64,000 bases of DNA from Lineolata rhizophorae (Eukaryota > Ascomycota > Dothideomycetes > Lineolatales > Lineolataceae): assembly GCA_010093515.1 (NCBI GenBank), contig MU001689.1:427502-491501 (forward strand), read 5' to 3'. A program made the position numbers and the translations under genes. Within the stretch, counting starts at the first letter, position 1; the number at the start of each line of letters is the position of its first letter. Under the pieces are notes generated by a model. That model was not told the origin of the DNA, made no database searches, and saw only the letters and a program-made list of their open reading frames with translations. Shown here in pieces: positions 1 through 11,994 of this stretch.

Positions 1-195
1 CCCCGATCGCACGCCTGCACGTCCACGCCTGTCCGCTGCCCGCCGACCGGCCGCTCGCTGCAGCGCCCAAAAGTCCATCAAATCCATCTCAAAAAATTCG
101 CGGTTCCGCCGTCCGCAACCACGGCTCTCGCTCCGCACCCCGCTCCTTGGAGCGATGAGACCTGTCGGTCGCTCCGTGGCAGCGCCGGCCCGCAC
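1..195. other. 5' flank of eaf1
   Basis: This is the presumed promoter and 5' UTR of the eaf1 gene, whose start codon lies at 196. It is GC-rich and shows no supported coding sequence on either strand. Confidence 0.5.
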
Positions 196-3100
196 ATGTC
201 GCTGGACAGCCTTCGCGATGCCGTGTCGCGGGCGAAAACCAACGAGAAGGCGTAAGTGAAAACTGCACCCGCCCGTCGATTTTTTACGGTCGCGTTTGGC
301 CTCAAAACAATCTTCGCGCGGATGCGAAACCGGGAAATCGCTCCTTTTAATTTTTCGACGCCGCGTCGTGGCCGCCTGCGCCGTTTGTTGCTCGAGACCT
401 CGCGCTCATGCTCTCTCTACCCCAGGCTCTGCGAAGGCACTCGCAAGCGCAAGCTTCGCGAGCTTTACGCTACCACCCAATACCTAGCGGCGCCCCACAA
501 GCTCCTCCACGACATCGACGCCGACGCGCCGCCCGACGAGGCCGAGACGCGCTTTTTAGATCAAAACGATATCGCAAAGTTAGTTTTATCTCATTCCTAA
601 TTTTATTTGATTTTCCTGTCGCTGCGTCGGGTTGCTAACGTCGCGTCTTTGCGTCGGTGCAGAGGGCTCCTCTTCAACGACTCGACGCTCCCCACTCCTC
701 CTCCGGCATCACCTCAACTCCACGTCACGAAGCCGTCTTCTAAAGGACCGAAACTCTCTATTCCCGATTTTGCCCTGCCGACCGAGCCACCGCATGCCGC
801 TGCGCAGCCTGAACCTTCTGGAAGCGTGAAGAGTCTTACCACGGCTCAGCCCGAAGAACGCGAGCCGAAATCCCCATCCGTTGACGCCAAGCGTGCCTAC
901 CCACAACGCCACACTTCTTCTGTTGAGCCTGATGGCAATTCCGCCGAGTCGCGTCCGGTCGATGGCCCGGTCAAGAGGAGGGACACGAGCGAAATTACGT
1001 TGCAGCCTGGGGACATCCGTATTGGTGAGGTTCGCGAAGTTATTGTGGAAGAGAGCGAGGCCGACAGAGAAGGTGAAGCTACAGAGGAGCATGGTGTGGA
1101 GCAAGAGAAGGATGTTATCGCCACTGAGCCCATACCGGCAAAAGACGGAAACGGAGACGTTGAAATGAGGGATGCCCAACACTACCGCAAAGAGGAGGAG
1201 CAGGTATCGAAGAAGTATATGGCAGCTAGCACCACAAACGGCGTGCCGACTACGGAAGCAATTTCATCTCCGTCATCTACTGTTGGGCCTTATTCAACGA
1301 CCACCCCGCATCCTAATGTTCATTCTCCGGATACTAGTCCTGACGAGGAGACGTTTCCGCGAAGGCCTTCGCAGCAGCACGAGATGATTGCCCCCGTCAC
1401 TCCAGTGTCGCAGACGTTGAAAGCGCCCTTGCCTATAGCTCAAGAACCATTGGAGCATACGAGGGCGACTCCTGACGCCCAACTTCGCGCTGAAGAGCAG
1501 CAAGCGAGGATGTCGTTGCCGCCCAAAGTTGACGAAACCGTCGCCAAGGCGGCAAATGATACCGCGGGTGCACCGTCGGCTGAAGTTGCAGAGGAAAAAG
1601 AAGCGGATGTCCCCTCTGAAACGCCTTCCAAATCCGAAGATGCTACAAAGGAACCAGAGAGTGCGAAGGAGATGAGGAGTGTCCCGAGCCAACCAGCGGT
1701 GAAAGATAGTATTGCAACGGAGGAGTCCGCCGTGCCTACAGAGGGGAACGCAGCTGCAAAAGCAGTTCCTACGGAGTCGAAAGACGTTCCTGCTCCGACT
1801 GCCACAGCCCCCATAGAGAAGGTGCCAACGCCGTCAGCCCCGCAACCGTCGCGCATGACCACTAGAGTATCTTCAGGTGCGATCAGGCATAAGTCGGTGT
1901 CCGAGATACTTGGAGAGGCCCAAGGGATTCCCCACGCTCCCGAGAAAGCCACTACCTCTGCGAACCATATTGATGACCAAAAAGATTCCATTAATCAAAT
2001 ATCTCAAATTCCCTCCCAGCCACTGGAACACGGCCGAAAGGCAAGCCGCGAATTCGATGGCAATAAGAAGACCACGGCCGTGACGTTGCATAAGCGAAGG
2101 GAATCCGAAAACATTGATACTCGCCAGATGATCAGTGGCGACTATGAAGCTCTTAGGGGCGTTTTCGAGGGCGAAAAGCGGCTCGACTACTTCAAGGGTC
2201 TCTTCAGCATTCAAGCACACCAACCTCCGCGTTCTAGTTCGCTGCAAGAACTCGTTACGCAAGCGAACAAGACCCTGACAACATCGAACTTATACGCAAC
2301 CCAACGAGAAATTCAAGACTACCGCATTCTCAAGCGCATCTACGCTCTCCAACAAGCCAACAAGTGGTCGTTGCGCCAGCAACAGAAGAGCGCGGAACCA
2401 CCTCGCCCCGCGAACTTCCTCGACCACTTTTTGGCGCAGGCCAAGTGGATGCGTACGGACTTTCGGGAAGAGCGCAAGTGGAAGCACGCAACGGCTCGCG
2501 CTGTTGCACACTGGTGCGCCCAATGGGTGAATGGCAACGAGGAACTGCGGCGGGCAATGCAAGTCCGTGTTAAGCCGCGCGGTATTCAGTTGTCTGGCCC
2601 TCAGCACCAGAGTGACAACACTGATACGATGGACCGTGATACCACTAGCCATCAGGCCGAGCAACAACCCGTTTCAACTCCGGACCTCATGCCTGCTGGG
2701 GAGACGGAAAGCGAGTCCTTCCCGTCTGAGGTTGGCGAAGAAATCCAGCCTAGTCTCCTTACCACATTAAGCCCTCCTGCCTCATTATTTAGGTTTGGAG
2801 CCGACGATACAGTCCTGCAATTAGCGCTTGGTCAGCCTGCTGCGCAGCAGCTGCTCAACGAAATCCCGGAAGTCAAGCCGGCCGATGTGCTCGATCACGT
2901 TCTCGAACAGGCTGATCCGGCGAAACAACCAATCAACCCCGTGTCCAGGTTCGTGACTGGGAAGATCGTGAGCACCGCCAAGGGCCCACCTAGAAAGCGT
3001 AGCCGCTTCGAATATGAGCAGGAAGATGAGGACAATGAGGAATCGTCCAGGAGGCCTTCGATAGCATCTGCATCCGCCTCTGGGTCCGTGCCCGGATCCG

Positions 3101-5556
3101 CTGGGCCAGGCTCGGCCACTACTCCTCGCAATCGCATGCTTCCCCCAACCTCGCCCGCGGCCCACTCTGTTTCGCCTGGCCGCCGTAGGCCTAGCCCTTA
3201 CGACCTTCCGCCCGAGGATACGTCCTGCGCTCTCTTCCTTTCGGAGAACCGCAATGTGCGCGACCGGCTGCATGCGTCGCACGCGTTCCGCCCTCCGTCC
3301 GAGTTCGGCATGCCGAGCACGGCCTTCTTTGAGTCACGTCAGCCCAGTCAATGGTTGTGGGATGAAGACCAATTGCTTCGTCAGCGGGTCAAGGAGTACA
3401 GCTACAACTGGAGCTTGATTTCAGACGAGCTGTCCCCTAAGAGCATGTTTTCGTCCGGTGCGGAACGCCGCACACCTTGGGAGTGTTTCGAGCGCTGGAT
3501 GCAACTTGAGGGTTTGCCGTCGGAGATGAGCCGCACGCCTTACTTCCGTACCTATACCGCCCGCATGGAGGCCGCACAACGAAACTTCCTTGCCCAGCAG
3601 ACCCAGCAGCAGGGCGGAAACCAGCAACAAGGTGCAGGGAACCAGACTCCGACAAACTCGAATAGTTCGGCCCAACTTGGAATTCCGCAGCGTCGGAGGA
3701 CAACTCAGCCTGTTCGTGTTGAGCGCAGGCGAAACAATAGGCATTTGGCACTGGTCGACGGCATGCGCAAAGTGGCGAGGAAGAGGGAGAGCTTGGCGCA
3801 CAAGCAGCAAGAAAGTGAGTATCCTGTCTATTAGTTTTCTTTGTCTCTCCTCCGCAAAATAAAACTAGATGTGGGAACCGATATATGTGCTAAAAGAAAA
3901 CTTGTAGCTGCCAAAGCGGCCGCCTTGCGCAAAGCCCACGAACATCACCGCACGAATCAAAACATCCTCTCGCCATCGATGTTTAGCCGACTCAAGTACG
4001 AACGGATGAAGGCTCAGGAGAAGCAAGAGCTCTATAGGATGCAGCAACCTATGCAAATTCAGGCCCAGAGAAACGCTGCTCAGCGTACCGCCAATGGCCA
4101 AATTCCTATGGGGGCCCAACAGGGTATGCCCAATGGCACGCAAGGTCAACGCACAAACAGTGCTGGTGGTCCCGGTCCCTCTCCTCTTGGCCAAGGCAGC
4201 CCCAACCAGTCAGCTCCTGCCCTCCACGGTCGTCGTCCTTCCCAGGCTGGTATGCAGAATGGCAACAACGGCATGGGTCAAAACCTCCAAGTTCCCTCGG
4301 GCGGAATGCCTGGCGCTGGCATGACACAAGCTCAAATGCAGGCCGCGATTGCGGCTGCCGGTCTCGGCGGCGGACGCCCCGGTGCTCAAGGAGGAGCCTC
4401 TTCGGAACAGCTCCGCATCGCTCTCGCCCGCCAGGCTGCTATGGCTCAAGCTCAAGCCCAGAACCAGCACGGAGCCGCCGCCGGCTTCCCGCCGGGCATG
4501 CAAGGCCACTTCGCGGCCAACATGGCGGCTGCGGGGGGCCTGCCCGGCGGCCCATCCAATGCGTCGCACGTCGCCGCCATGGCCAACGGGCGCGCCAAGC
4601 AGCAGCAGCAAGGCCTCAACGGCGGCGGCGGCGGCGGCGGAGGAGCCGGCTCGCCGCCCCGCATGGGCGGCAGCGGCAGCCAGCACGGCATCCCCCACGT
4701 GAACCAGGTCATGGCGCAGCTGGCGCAGCAGCAGCCGAGCCTATCGCAGGAGCAGCTGCGGGCCGCGGCCGCCGAGTACGTGCACAAGCAGATGCAGCGG
4801 CAGAGCGCGCTCAACGCGGCCGCGGGCGCCGCTGCCGCCGCCGGCCGCCAGGGCAGCCCGAACAACCAGAACGGGCACAGCTTGGGCGCGAATGGAGGCG
4901 CCGCCGGTGCGGGTGGCGGCGCGAACGGCACTGCCAATAGCCCCACGCCGGGTGCAGCCGGCCTGGCCAACGGTAGCAACAACAACGGGTCCGGCTCCGC
5001 GACGTCGACGCCCGGCGGCTCGTCCGGCTCGCCGCCCACGGCGAACGCCAACTTCGCCGCCTTCGCCCAGAACGCTGCTGCGGCTGCCGGCAGCCACCAA
5101 CAGCAGCAGCAAGCAGCCGCCGCCGCCGCCGTTGCCGCCGCTGCCGCTGCCGGCCAGAACGGCCGCGCAGGCTCGCCAAACAACCCGAACTCGGCGGCGG
5201 CCCTGGCGAGCTACCAGCAGCAGATAGCGCAGCAGCAGCGGCGTGCCGCCGCCGCTGCCGCCGCGCAGCAACATGCGTTTCAACAGCAGCATGGTGGCGG
5301 TGGCGGAGGTGGTGGCGGCGGGACTGGTGGCGGGCAGCAGGGGAGGATGGGGAGTCCGGCGCAGGGCGGCGGCGCGGCGCAGACGGGCGCGGGCGCGGGC
5401 GCGCAGCAAGGGGGGAGGGGCGCCACGCCGCACGGGTTCGGGATCGCGGCGGTGCAGCACCAGCATGGGCAACACCAGCAGCATCAGAGGCAGAGGAGTG
5501 GGAGCGGGGTTGGTGGTGTTGGGGGGGCGGGGGAAGGGAGTCCGAAGAGGGGGTAG
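196..5556 (+). CDS. eaf1: Chromatin modification-related protein Eaf1/Vid21 (NuA4 scaffold)
   Basis: Model: join(196..251, 426..578, 663..3814, 3908..5556), 1669 aa, all four exons in frame. Eaf1 is the platform subunit of the NuA4 histone H4/H2A acetyltransferase in the nucleus. Seen in the sequence: a short conserved N-terminus; a long, acidic, Pro/Glu/Ser-rich disordered stretch (about residues 90-560); an HSA domain (about 620-700, containing FLDHFLAQAKWMRTDFREER), which binds actin-related proteins; a Myb/SANT-type module (about 960-1026, QWLWDEDQLLRQRVKEYSYN), expected to contact Tra1 or histone tails; and from about residue 1120 a Gln/Ala/Gly-rich tail with long homopolymeric runs. The order HSA then SANT is that of Vid21/Eaf1 and not of the Swr1-type ATPases, since no helicase domain follows. 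The third intron is supported by gtgagt at 3815 and by continuation of the conserved basic segment after it. The start at 196 gives the conserved N-terminus; the first exon is only 56 nt. Confidence 0.92.
4600..5340 (+). repeat. Trinucleotide-rich low-complexity tract in eaf1 tail
   Basis: Inside the last exon of eaf1 there are runs of CAG/CAA (Gln), GGC/GGN (Gly) and GCC/GCT (Ala), for example polyglycine near 4621-4645 and again near 5293-5320, and polyalanine near 5115-5145. They are in frame and so length-variable at the protein level. Such tails are common in fungal Eaf1 and other chromatin scaffolds. Confidence 0.8.
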
Positions 5557-7370
5557 GTGGAGGGAGTTTGATGCTGAGCATGGGATGGTGAGGGCGGTGG
5601 GTCCTATAGTGGGGGGTTTCAGTAAAGACGAGACGAGAGAAAGGGCAGAGACGGAGGTTATGTTGAACACGGCTCTGTGAGGACGAGCTTGAAAAGTGCT
5701 GTCTACGTGTGGATGCGTGCGAACGGAGACGGGAGGATGGCAGATGCTCCGTGCTGCACCCCTTCGTATGGTGTGCGATAGATTCTTCTTTTGGCGATGC
5801 TTTGTTGCGCCGACGGTCGGTTCGGACTGCGGACTGCGACCTGGACCCGCGCGTTTGTTTCTTCTAGCGGCCCGAGGGGGAAGGGACGCTTGCGTGAAGA
5901 GAGGTTCGGGTCCGGATAGGTTTGGCTTAAAATTAGGTCTGTAAATAAATAACTTTGTGCTTGCGTATTCTTTTTGTTGCGGCTTGTTTGAGGTGGTCTA
6001 CTGGGTGGTGTGCTTGGTGTTGTGGTGATGCCGGCGTGGCTTGCCTAGAAGGCTTTGGTTGGGTACTAAGGAATCGGGTTTGCGCCGTTTATTGCGACCG
6101 AAGAAAAGTAGGTTTTGATGAGTGAGGTTACTAGATAGACATTACTACTACCTGTTATTTACGCTGATAAAGGCTAAAGTGATTAGTGTTCTAAGGGCAC
6201 TAGGGCCTGCAGACTACTTGCGTTGAGCTTAATATGGCATTTACTATGCAAACGTTCGGCCATGATTAGCGTAAATCGACGCAAAAGTAGTTGGTGACTT
6301 GCTGAAGCGCAAAATACGCCAGGAGATAATTTTGGCTAGTGGTCAGCTTCTGGTTGGTTCACTGGGACCTTCAGTCATCCGAAGACTCGCAGATGGCACG
6401 CAGCGTGGCAGCGGGTACGTTATTCCCCATTCAGCCTTATCCCTTACAGAATTCTACTTTCCCTCCTTCCTTTCCACGGTGTTCTTCTGACTCCATCGGC
6501 TCAGAATCTCCATTCTCCAAGGCGCTCATTTACGGCCGAGAGTGGAACGGTGGCCACGGTCGTCCAACTAGCCCCAGATCAAACGCACTTCGGAAAACTT
6601 GCAATCAGTTGCAGGAGAAGAACGCTCGCATCGAGAACCTGAGTCGGAGGCTGGCTCGGCCCTTCAAAGACAAAGATACCAAAGATGCCCTCAGGCGCCT
6701 CGCTCGCCGGCGGAGCCTTCTGTCTGACACAGTCGGAGAAAATAATGCATAACGAGACCTATAATGGTCGCAACGGTGCACTGCGAAAACTAAGATTCCA
6801 GCAGTCAAGCCCTCCGACGCATCGAAGACGTACAAAAAGACCCGGCGTCGGCATAAGCGCTCTCTCACTGGACGTGAGGTCCCCACCTCGATCAAACACG
6901 ATGCGGACAGGGTATTGTCCCGGTTATGCTCTTCCGGTTTCTTGGCTTCACACGAAAGCTTGAGAAATGCGCTGGAAGCCCGCCAACCTGGCACGGGTAA
7001 GCGGTTGCTTCAGTCGGGCTTCTTTAAAAAGTGGCACGTCTCTGAAAACGACAATCAGCTTTGGTTGACTGAACTAGCCATGCTTCTGTCTCCGCCTCCA
7101 ACCATTTGATATCCAAATCCTCACCGGCCCTAAATGCTCAGACATCACCTTCGAGAGATGAGAGTCAAAAAGGTATGAAGCCTTGTAAAAAGACGATTCC
7201 ATCAAATCTCTAAACGAAGAAGAAATGTTACAAATATCCTTACTAAATGCACAAAAAACCCATATATAAATGTATACCCACGCCAGCCATGCAACGCAAA
7301 AAAGCACGCAGCAAAATCCAAAAGCCACCAACCCAATCAAGTCCCGACGAGGCCGCCCAACCAACCCCCC
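5557..7370. other. Intergenic region between eaf1 and erd1 (convergent)
   Basis: Both flanking genes end into this stretch, so it holds two 3' UTRs. A reading frame at 6339-6752 (+) encodes 137 aa with a basic, heptad-like C-terminal half (ENLSRRLARPFKDKD), but it has no recognised family, no clear upstream signals and no supported splicing. I do not call it a gene. The remainder is moderately AT-rich with no structure I can name. Confidence 0.5.
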
Positions 7371-8863
7371 TCAGTCCTCATCCAGCTTCCCAAAATCCCC
7401 CAAGAGCACATCCTCGGGGCCGCCGGCTCCCCCAGATCCCCTACTCACCCTCACCCACTCAGCCTCGACCCTAAAAAACACCCACACCCACCTCCTAGCC
7501 ACCTCGGCCACCTCCAATACGAACAACCCCCCTTCGCCCTTCCCGAGCGCCTCGTCCAAGAACGGGCTCAACTTGACGCTCCACGTGCACCTGAGCAGCA
7601 AATCCAGCGCCACGACGGCGTAGTAGACGGCGGGCGGGCCGCAGCGCAGGTGGCGGCGCAAGCCGTACGGGTGCTGCGCCGCGCCGCCGCGCTCGGCCGA
7701 CAAGAGCGACAGGTCCCAGTCGCGCGCGACGTCCCAGTAGAACGAGTAGAGCGAGTTGGCCGCGACGGCCACGAGCCAGGCCCGGAACAGGCCCGTCTCT
7801 TCCAGGCCCCACTTGCGCACCCTCCCGTCGTCGCCCCTCGACGCGTCGCTGAGCGCCGCCCCCATCACCACCACCGGCAGCGCCGTCGCGTACTTGGCCG
7901 CGTTGGCCAGGTGCTGGCCGCCCCAGCCCTGGCCGGCGGCGCCGGCTCCGCCGCCGCCCAGGCTCCGCCGCACCCGCACGTACTCGACCAGACACTGCCG
8001 GAAGCGGATCACGCTGGGCAGCAGCGTCACGAGCGGGACGACCCAGCCGGCGCCGCAGCCGCGCTCAGGCGGAGCCGTGCTGCCGGTGCCGACCCCGCCC
8101 GCGGCGGCGGTGCCGGCGCCGTCCCGTCTCAGCATCGCGCAGACGCACACGGCGAGGTCGGCTAGCACCTTGGCGTAGCTGGTCAGCGCGTCCGCGACCA
8201 GGATGTCGCCGAACTTGCCGTCCTGGGCCTGGGCGAGGCCGCCTATGGATATCCGTCGGAGCGTGGCGAAAAAGCGGGCGCGGCCGGGGTGGGAGGGGAG
8301 GGGGAGGATGAGGTAGACGAGGATGGCGAGGAGGGTAAGGCTAGCGAGAGGGGAGAAGGAGAGGACGAGTGGGGCGGAACGGTGCGTGAAGAGGAGGAAG
8401 ACGAGGAGTAGGGAGAGGAGGAGGGTGGTGAGGTGGTAGGCGTGGCGGTAGATGGACGTATGGGCGGGTGAAGGAGGATCGGTGGAGCCGGGATAAGGGC
8501 GGAGAGGGTAGCGAATTAGGGCGGGTACGTCCTGAAGAAGTAGAAGTCAGTTGGAGATTTCTGGAGATAGTCGCGTAGTGTTGGAGTTCGATGCAAGCGC
8601 AGGATAACTCACGATCCCGATGATGTGTAGGTAGTGGCAGTTAACTCCCCAGCCCCAGACGCCTGTATGAGCAGTCAATTGTCAGCGTACCAGGTCCGAT
8701 GTCGCAGTGTCGCATCCAAAACGCTCGCCGCGAAATCGAGGTCCAACGCACCAAGCACAATTATAAATGCGACGCGAAACGGCAGCGGAAACGTCAGGCT
8801 GAAGGCGTCCATCTCCTTTATCCCCAAGCCTCCTTCCGCCGCATTCCCCGATTCATCTTCCAT
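7371..8863 (-). CDS. erd1: EXS-domain protein, Erd1-like (Golgi/ER protein retention)
   Basis: Model: complement(join(7371..8531, 8613..8662, 8752..8863)), 440 aa. The protein is a polytopic membrane protein with an N-terminal conserved GVWGWGVNCHYLHIIGI segment spanning the first two exon junctions, a DVPALIRYP motif at the start of exon 3, several hydrophobic helices, and a C-terminal EXS-type domain containing ATALPVVV, FYWDVARDWDL and LLLRCTWSVKL. The EXS domain is shared by Erd1, the Xpr1/Syg1 phosphate exporters and relatives. The length and lack of an SPX domain point to Erd1, which in yeast acts in the Golgi in retention of lumenal ER proteins and glycosyltransferase recycling, with phosphate export. 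The splice at 8752/8662 restores the conserved GVWGW motif exactly. The region is Gly/Ala-rich and strongly GC-biased at the third codon position. Confidence 0.88.
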
Positions 8864-9724
8864 GGTCGTGATCCGTCTTGAGCGGGAGGTGAAGCAGAAA
8901 TGAGGGTAATCGGATGCGAAGAGAAAGGGAGCCGGCGTCGGACGGTAACTTGCGCGACGGACATGCAACAGGTAGCGCAAAGGCTGGAAAGAACGACTGA
9001 GGGTCAGTGGGGACGCACGAAGTATGTGCACAACGTCAAAATAGTATTACAGGAGCCTCTGGCATCGTAATGGAAGTTGGAGTGATGGAAAGGAGATGGG
9101 CATCGCGGGTCGAGCATCGCGACGTCGAAGCGACCGCGTCCCTGGTTGCCTGTTCGAGGAAAGCGCCGGCATCCCTGCGCCACGCATCAGCCTCACGTCA
9201 GGGCTCAGCCCTGCAGCGAGACATGCCCGTCGCAGACAGTGGACCGCTTTCCGTAGAGAAATTCAGAAAATACAATTGGCTCGACTCAAGAGCCAGGCCA
9301 GGTATATTTGCTAATGGAAACACCTGGTCCAGACGTCAAGCTTCGCGTCCATGACGTCCATGACCGCCGCCAGAGGCGTGCGGGACCGACGAAGCGTTTC
9401 CCCTTTCGCAGAACGGGCTCTCTTAGCGTCAGGGCGAGGCTTTGTCTAGAGTTCACGCTGAGCCAAAGGTCGCCGGTGCGATTGCGTCGTCGCCGTGTGT
9501 TGCGCGCGTATACGTCGGCTAGAGGACGATCAGGGCATCTGCCCGCAGTATATACATACGTTCGCAGGCGCGTCGCGGCGTCCAACTCCGGTATTAAAGC
9601 CCTCACGCGCCCACCCGGGCTTCATTTCTCCCCCACTCGATCCCGCCGCACTCAACTCCCCAACACCGCCGCTCCTCTGGCCCCGGCAACTTCTGCGTCT
9701 GCAAGGCTCCGCCCGCCCGCCAAA
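8864..9724. promoter_or_regulatory. Shared divergent promoter region, erd1 / small membrane protein gene
   Basis: This stretch separates two divergently transcribed genes and must hold both promoters. A TATA-like word (tatatac) lies at about 9549 ahead of the plus-strand gene, and the last 100 bases before its ATG are C-rich, as in many fungal 5' UTRs. Frames crossing the stretch look like chance. Confidence 0.4.
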
Positions 9725-10169
9725 ATGCCGCCCCCGAAAGGCGCCCTCCTCACGCCCCGCCGCGCCATCCTGCTCGGCGCCGGCGCCGGCGCCCTCGTCC
9801 TCCTCACCATGAAGACGGACGCCTACCCGCTCGCGGACCCGCTCCGGACGCGTGAGACGAGCGGCACGCAGCGCGTCGCGAAGCGGTACGAGGCGGCCGG
9901 GGATGCGCCTGCGGCCGGCAACCGCGACGGGGTGCCGGCTAGGAATGTGAAGAGCGGCAGTAAGTATTGGACCGGGGTGTGGAGGAGAAAGGGGAGAGGA
10001 GGCTGGAGGGGAAGGCTTAGAGGGGATAGACGCTGACGGGTATTGTTTGCAGGCTTTGATGATAATGTGTCTCTTGAGAGGCAGAGAGATCAGGCGTCGA
10101 GAGAGGTGGGTGAAACTGGTTATCCACTTATAGCCATTGTTGGTTGCTAATCATTAGAGCCTGGTTTAG
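9725..10169 (+). CDS. Small single-pass membrane protein, likely mitochondrial, unknown function
   Basis: Model: join(9725..9959, 10053..10105, 10158..10169), 99 aa. The N-terminus is basic and is followed by a hydrophobic helix (about residues 13-29, RAILLGAGAGALVLLTM); the rest is hydrophilic and charged. This architecture fits a small inner-mitochondrial-membrane or ER-anchored protein. The first intron has gtaagt at 9960. The last intron is inferred from gtgggt at 10106, a gctaat branch site and cattag; it leaves a final exon of only 12 nt (Ser-Leu-Val-stop). If that intron is not removed, the frame instead runs to a stop at 10148-10150, giving 110 aa. I do not recognise the family. Confidence 0.6.
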
Positions 10170-10522
10170 TAACGAATTCTCGAACGGCCACTATGGAAGG
10201 TTGATTCTTCACGGTACTTCCGGTGAATGGTATGAGGCGCAAGGATTCATTTGGAGTCCCACGAGGAATTAATTGTATGCATCTTCACTTTTCATGGCAT
10301 GGATAGGCGCTTGGTGTGCATCAGTTATTCTAAGGTCGCCAAAAATCCAAAACGCTTATGTCCTAAACTCGTAATCGCTACGTTGCATGATATCCGCAAG
10401 GCGGTAAGAAGAGTAGAAGCATATAATAATGTACCAAGGTCAACCACAAGTCTCTAATCCTACGACTGATTCTATACCATCCATCGCACCTCCATCCCTC
10501 ATTCGCTCCTCATTCCCTACCC
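10170..10522. other. Convergent intergenic region
   Basis: This holds the 3' ends of the small membrane protein gene and the UMP/CMP kinase gene. It is AT-richer than its flanks and contains no supported gene. Confidence 0.5.
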
Positions 10523-11262
10523 CTAATTCCCCGCTTCCACGCCCCTCTCTCTAAGCCTCTCCTTCACCGTCTCGTACACCTCGTCCGGGCTCCCCGTGGC
10601 CTCGATCTTGACCACCTTGCCCTGCTTCTCGTAGAAGTCCACGACGGGCATGCTCGTCTCGACAAACGTCTTGAAGCGCTTGCGGATCGACTCGGCGTTG
10701 TCGTCGGAGCGGCCCGACGTCTGGCCGCGCTTCATGAGGCGCTCGAGTAGGATGTCCTCGGGGCAGTCGAAGAAGAGCGTGAAGGCCGACGGGCACACGG
10801 CCTCTTCGAACTTGAGCGCCTGGTCCATTTTGCGCGGGAAGCCTGGGCTCGTATCCAACGTGTCAGCGCGCGTTGCAAAAAATCCCCCTTTTCCGATTTC
10901 CCTCCGCAAGGCAGAGGCGGCAGTTCCCGCGACTCACCATCGATCAGAAACTTGCGCTTTCCCTCGCCCTCCATGACGCGTCCCATGGCCGCCTCGAGCA
11001 GCGCGATCGTCACCTCCATCGGCACGATGACGCCGTTCTTGATGTTCTCGCGGATCAGGTCGCCGAACTGGCTGCCCGGCCGGTCCTGCTCCTCGCGCAG
11101 CAGGTCGCCCGCCGATAGGTGCGCGAAGCCGTACTCCGACACGAGCCGCGCGCACTGCGTGCCTTTGCCGGCGCCGGGCCCGCCGAGCACGAAGATGACG
11201 GTGACGCCGGGCGGCGTCCAGATGGGCTTGGTGCGGCCGAGGATCTCGTCGGCGGTGGGCAT
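10523..11262 (-). CDS. ura6: UMP/CMP kinase (uridylate kinase), Ura6 type
   Basis: Model: complement(join(10523..10842, 10938..11262)), 214 aa. It transfers phosphate from ATP to UMP/CMP (and AMP in yeast), giving the nucleoside diphosphates in pyrimidine synthesis. Seen: P-loop GGPGAGKGT at about residues 27-35; the NMP-binding segment [10 protein letters not shown]; the conserved FLIDGFPRK formed exactly across the splice junction; the Asp-rich CP region [13 protein letters not shown]; and the LID segment [14 protein letters not shown]. Length is normal for the family. The open frame continues upstream of 11262 for about 70 codons of His/Arg-rich low-complexity sequence. I take the internal ATG (MPTADEIL) as the start because family similarity begins near there, but an N-terminally extended isoform cannot be excluded. 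Confidence 0.93.
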
Positions 11263-11616
11263 GATGGGCGGTGGAGGACGGTGGTCGTGGCGGCGGCGGC
11301 GATGGTGGTGGTGAGATGGATAGTTGGGTTTGTAGGTGACGAAGTCGAGAAGATGTGGCGAGAGGGTGACTGTGCTACTATTGTCCGAGTCGGAGTAACA
11401 ACGCTTCGAAGTGGTTCTGTCGTGCAGAGTGTGGTTCCCAGCCCCGTTTAAGAGTCCCTCTCCCTCGCGAATCAAGCGCTCAGCTGACCCGGTCCCGAAA
11501 ACCTCAAAGTATGACTTTTTTTTTCCCCCGTGAGCTCCGAAGCTGAAACAAGACGAACAATACTCAACCCCCTTCTCTCTGCCCTCTTCTTACACACGCA
11601 ACGTTAAGAAATATCT
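11263..11616. other. ura6 promoter and 3' flank of next gene
   Basis: This is the upstream region of ura6 on the minus strand and the downstream region of the next minus-strand gene. It includes a CGG/TGG-rich stretch next to the ura6 start and an 11-base T run at about 11515. No gene is seen. Confidence 0.45.
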
Positions 11617-11994
11617 TCAAATCTCGTCAACTTTCTTCCCCGCGCTCGGTCCCATGTGCGAAAACTGCTGGTTCGGCGGCGCCGTGCCCCGGCGCTTCTC
11701 CACGAGCGCCCTGAACGCGAGCGTGCCCGCGCCGATGATCACGAGGAACGGCCACAGGCTCGGCCGCTGGTGGTGAGGTCCGACGCGCGGCTTCGCCTTT
11801 GACGGCGTCGGCTTCTGCGGCGCGCTACTGGGCTGGGCAGACTCGCGGCGGACGGCCGAGCTCCGAAAGGACGCGGCGGAGGTGATGGAGTGCGGCGGGC
11901 GGTAGGAAGCTGGGCGGTCTGCGCGTGCAATGCGTAGGGATGAGCGGAGAGGGTTGGTGAGAGAAAGGAAAGGCGAGCGCGAGCGCAATGGCAT
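11617..11994 (-). CDS. Small basic membrane protein, probable mitochondrial, unknown function
   Basis: Single exon, 125 aa from the ATG at 11994. The N-terminal half is Arg/Ser-rich with almost no acidic residues, as expected of a mitochondrial presequence. A hydrophobic segment (about residues 82-97, LWPFLVIIGAGTLAFRALV) follows, and the C-terminal tail is short and polar. Such presequence-helix-tail proteins are common among small inner-membrane factors in fungi. An in-frame upstream ATG at 12138 would add 48 residues; I prefer 11994 because the upstream part looks like GC-rich leader. No family name is recognised. Confidence 0.6.
   Translation of the reverse strand: MPLRSRSPFLSLTNPLRSSLRIARADRPASYRPPHSITSAASFRSSAVRRESAQPSSAPQKPTPSKAKPRVGPHHQRPSLWPFLVIIGAGTLAFRALVEKRRGTAPPNQQFSHMGPSAGKKVDEI

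Noticed and set aside
4741-5670. Long minus-strand frames opposite the eaf1 tail
   Set aside because: Shadows of a GC-rich repeat-coding exon of a well-supported gene.
6339-6752. 137-aa frame with a basic helical C-terminal half
   Set aside because: No family match, no clear promoter or splice support; could be a decayed gene but evidence is too thin.
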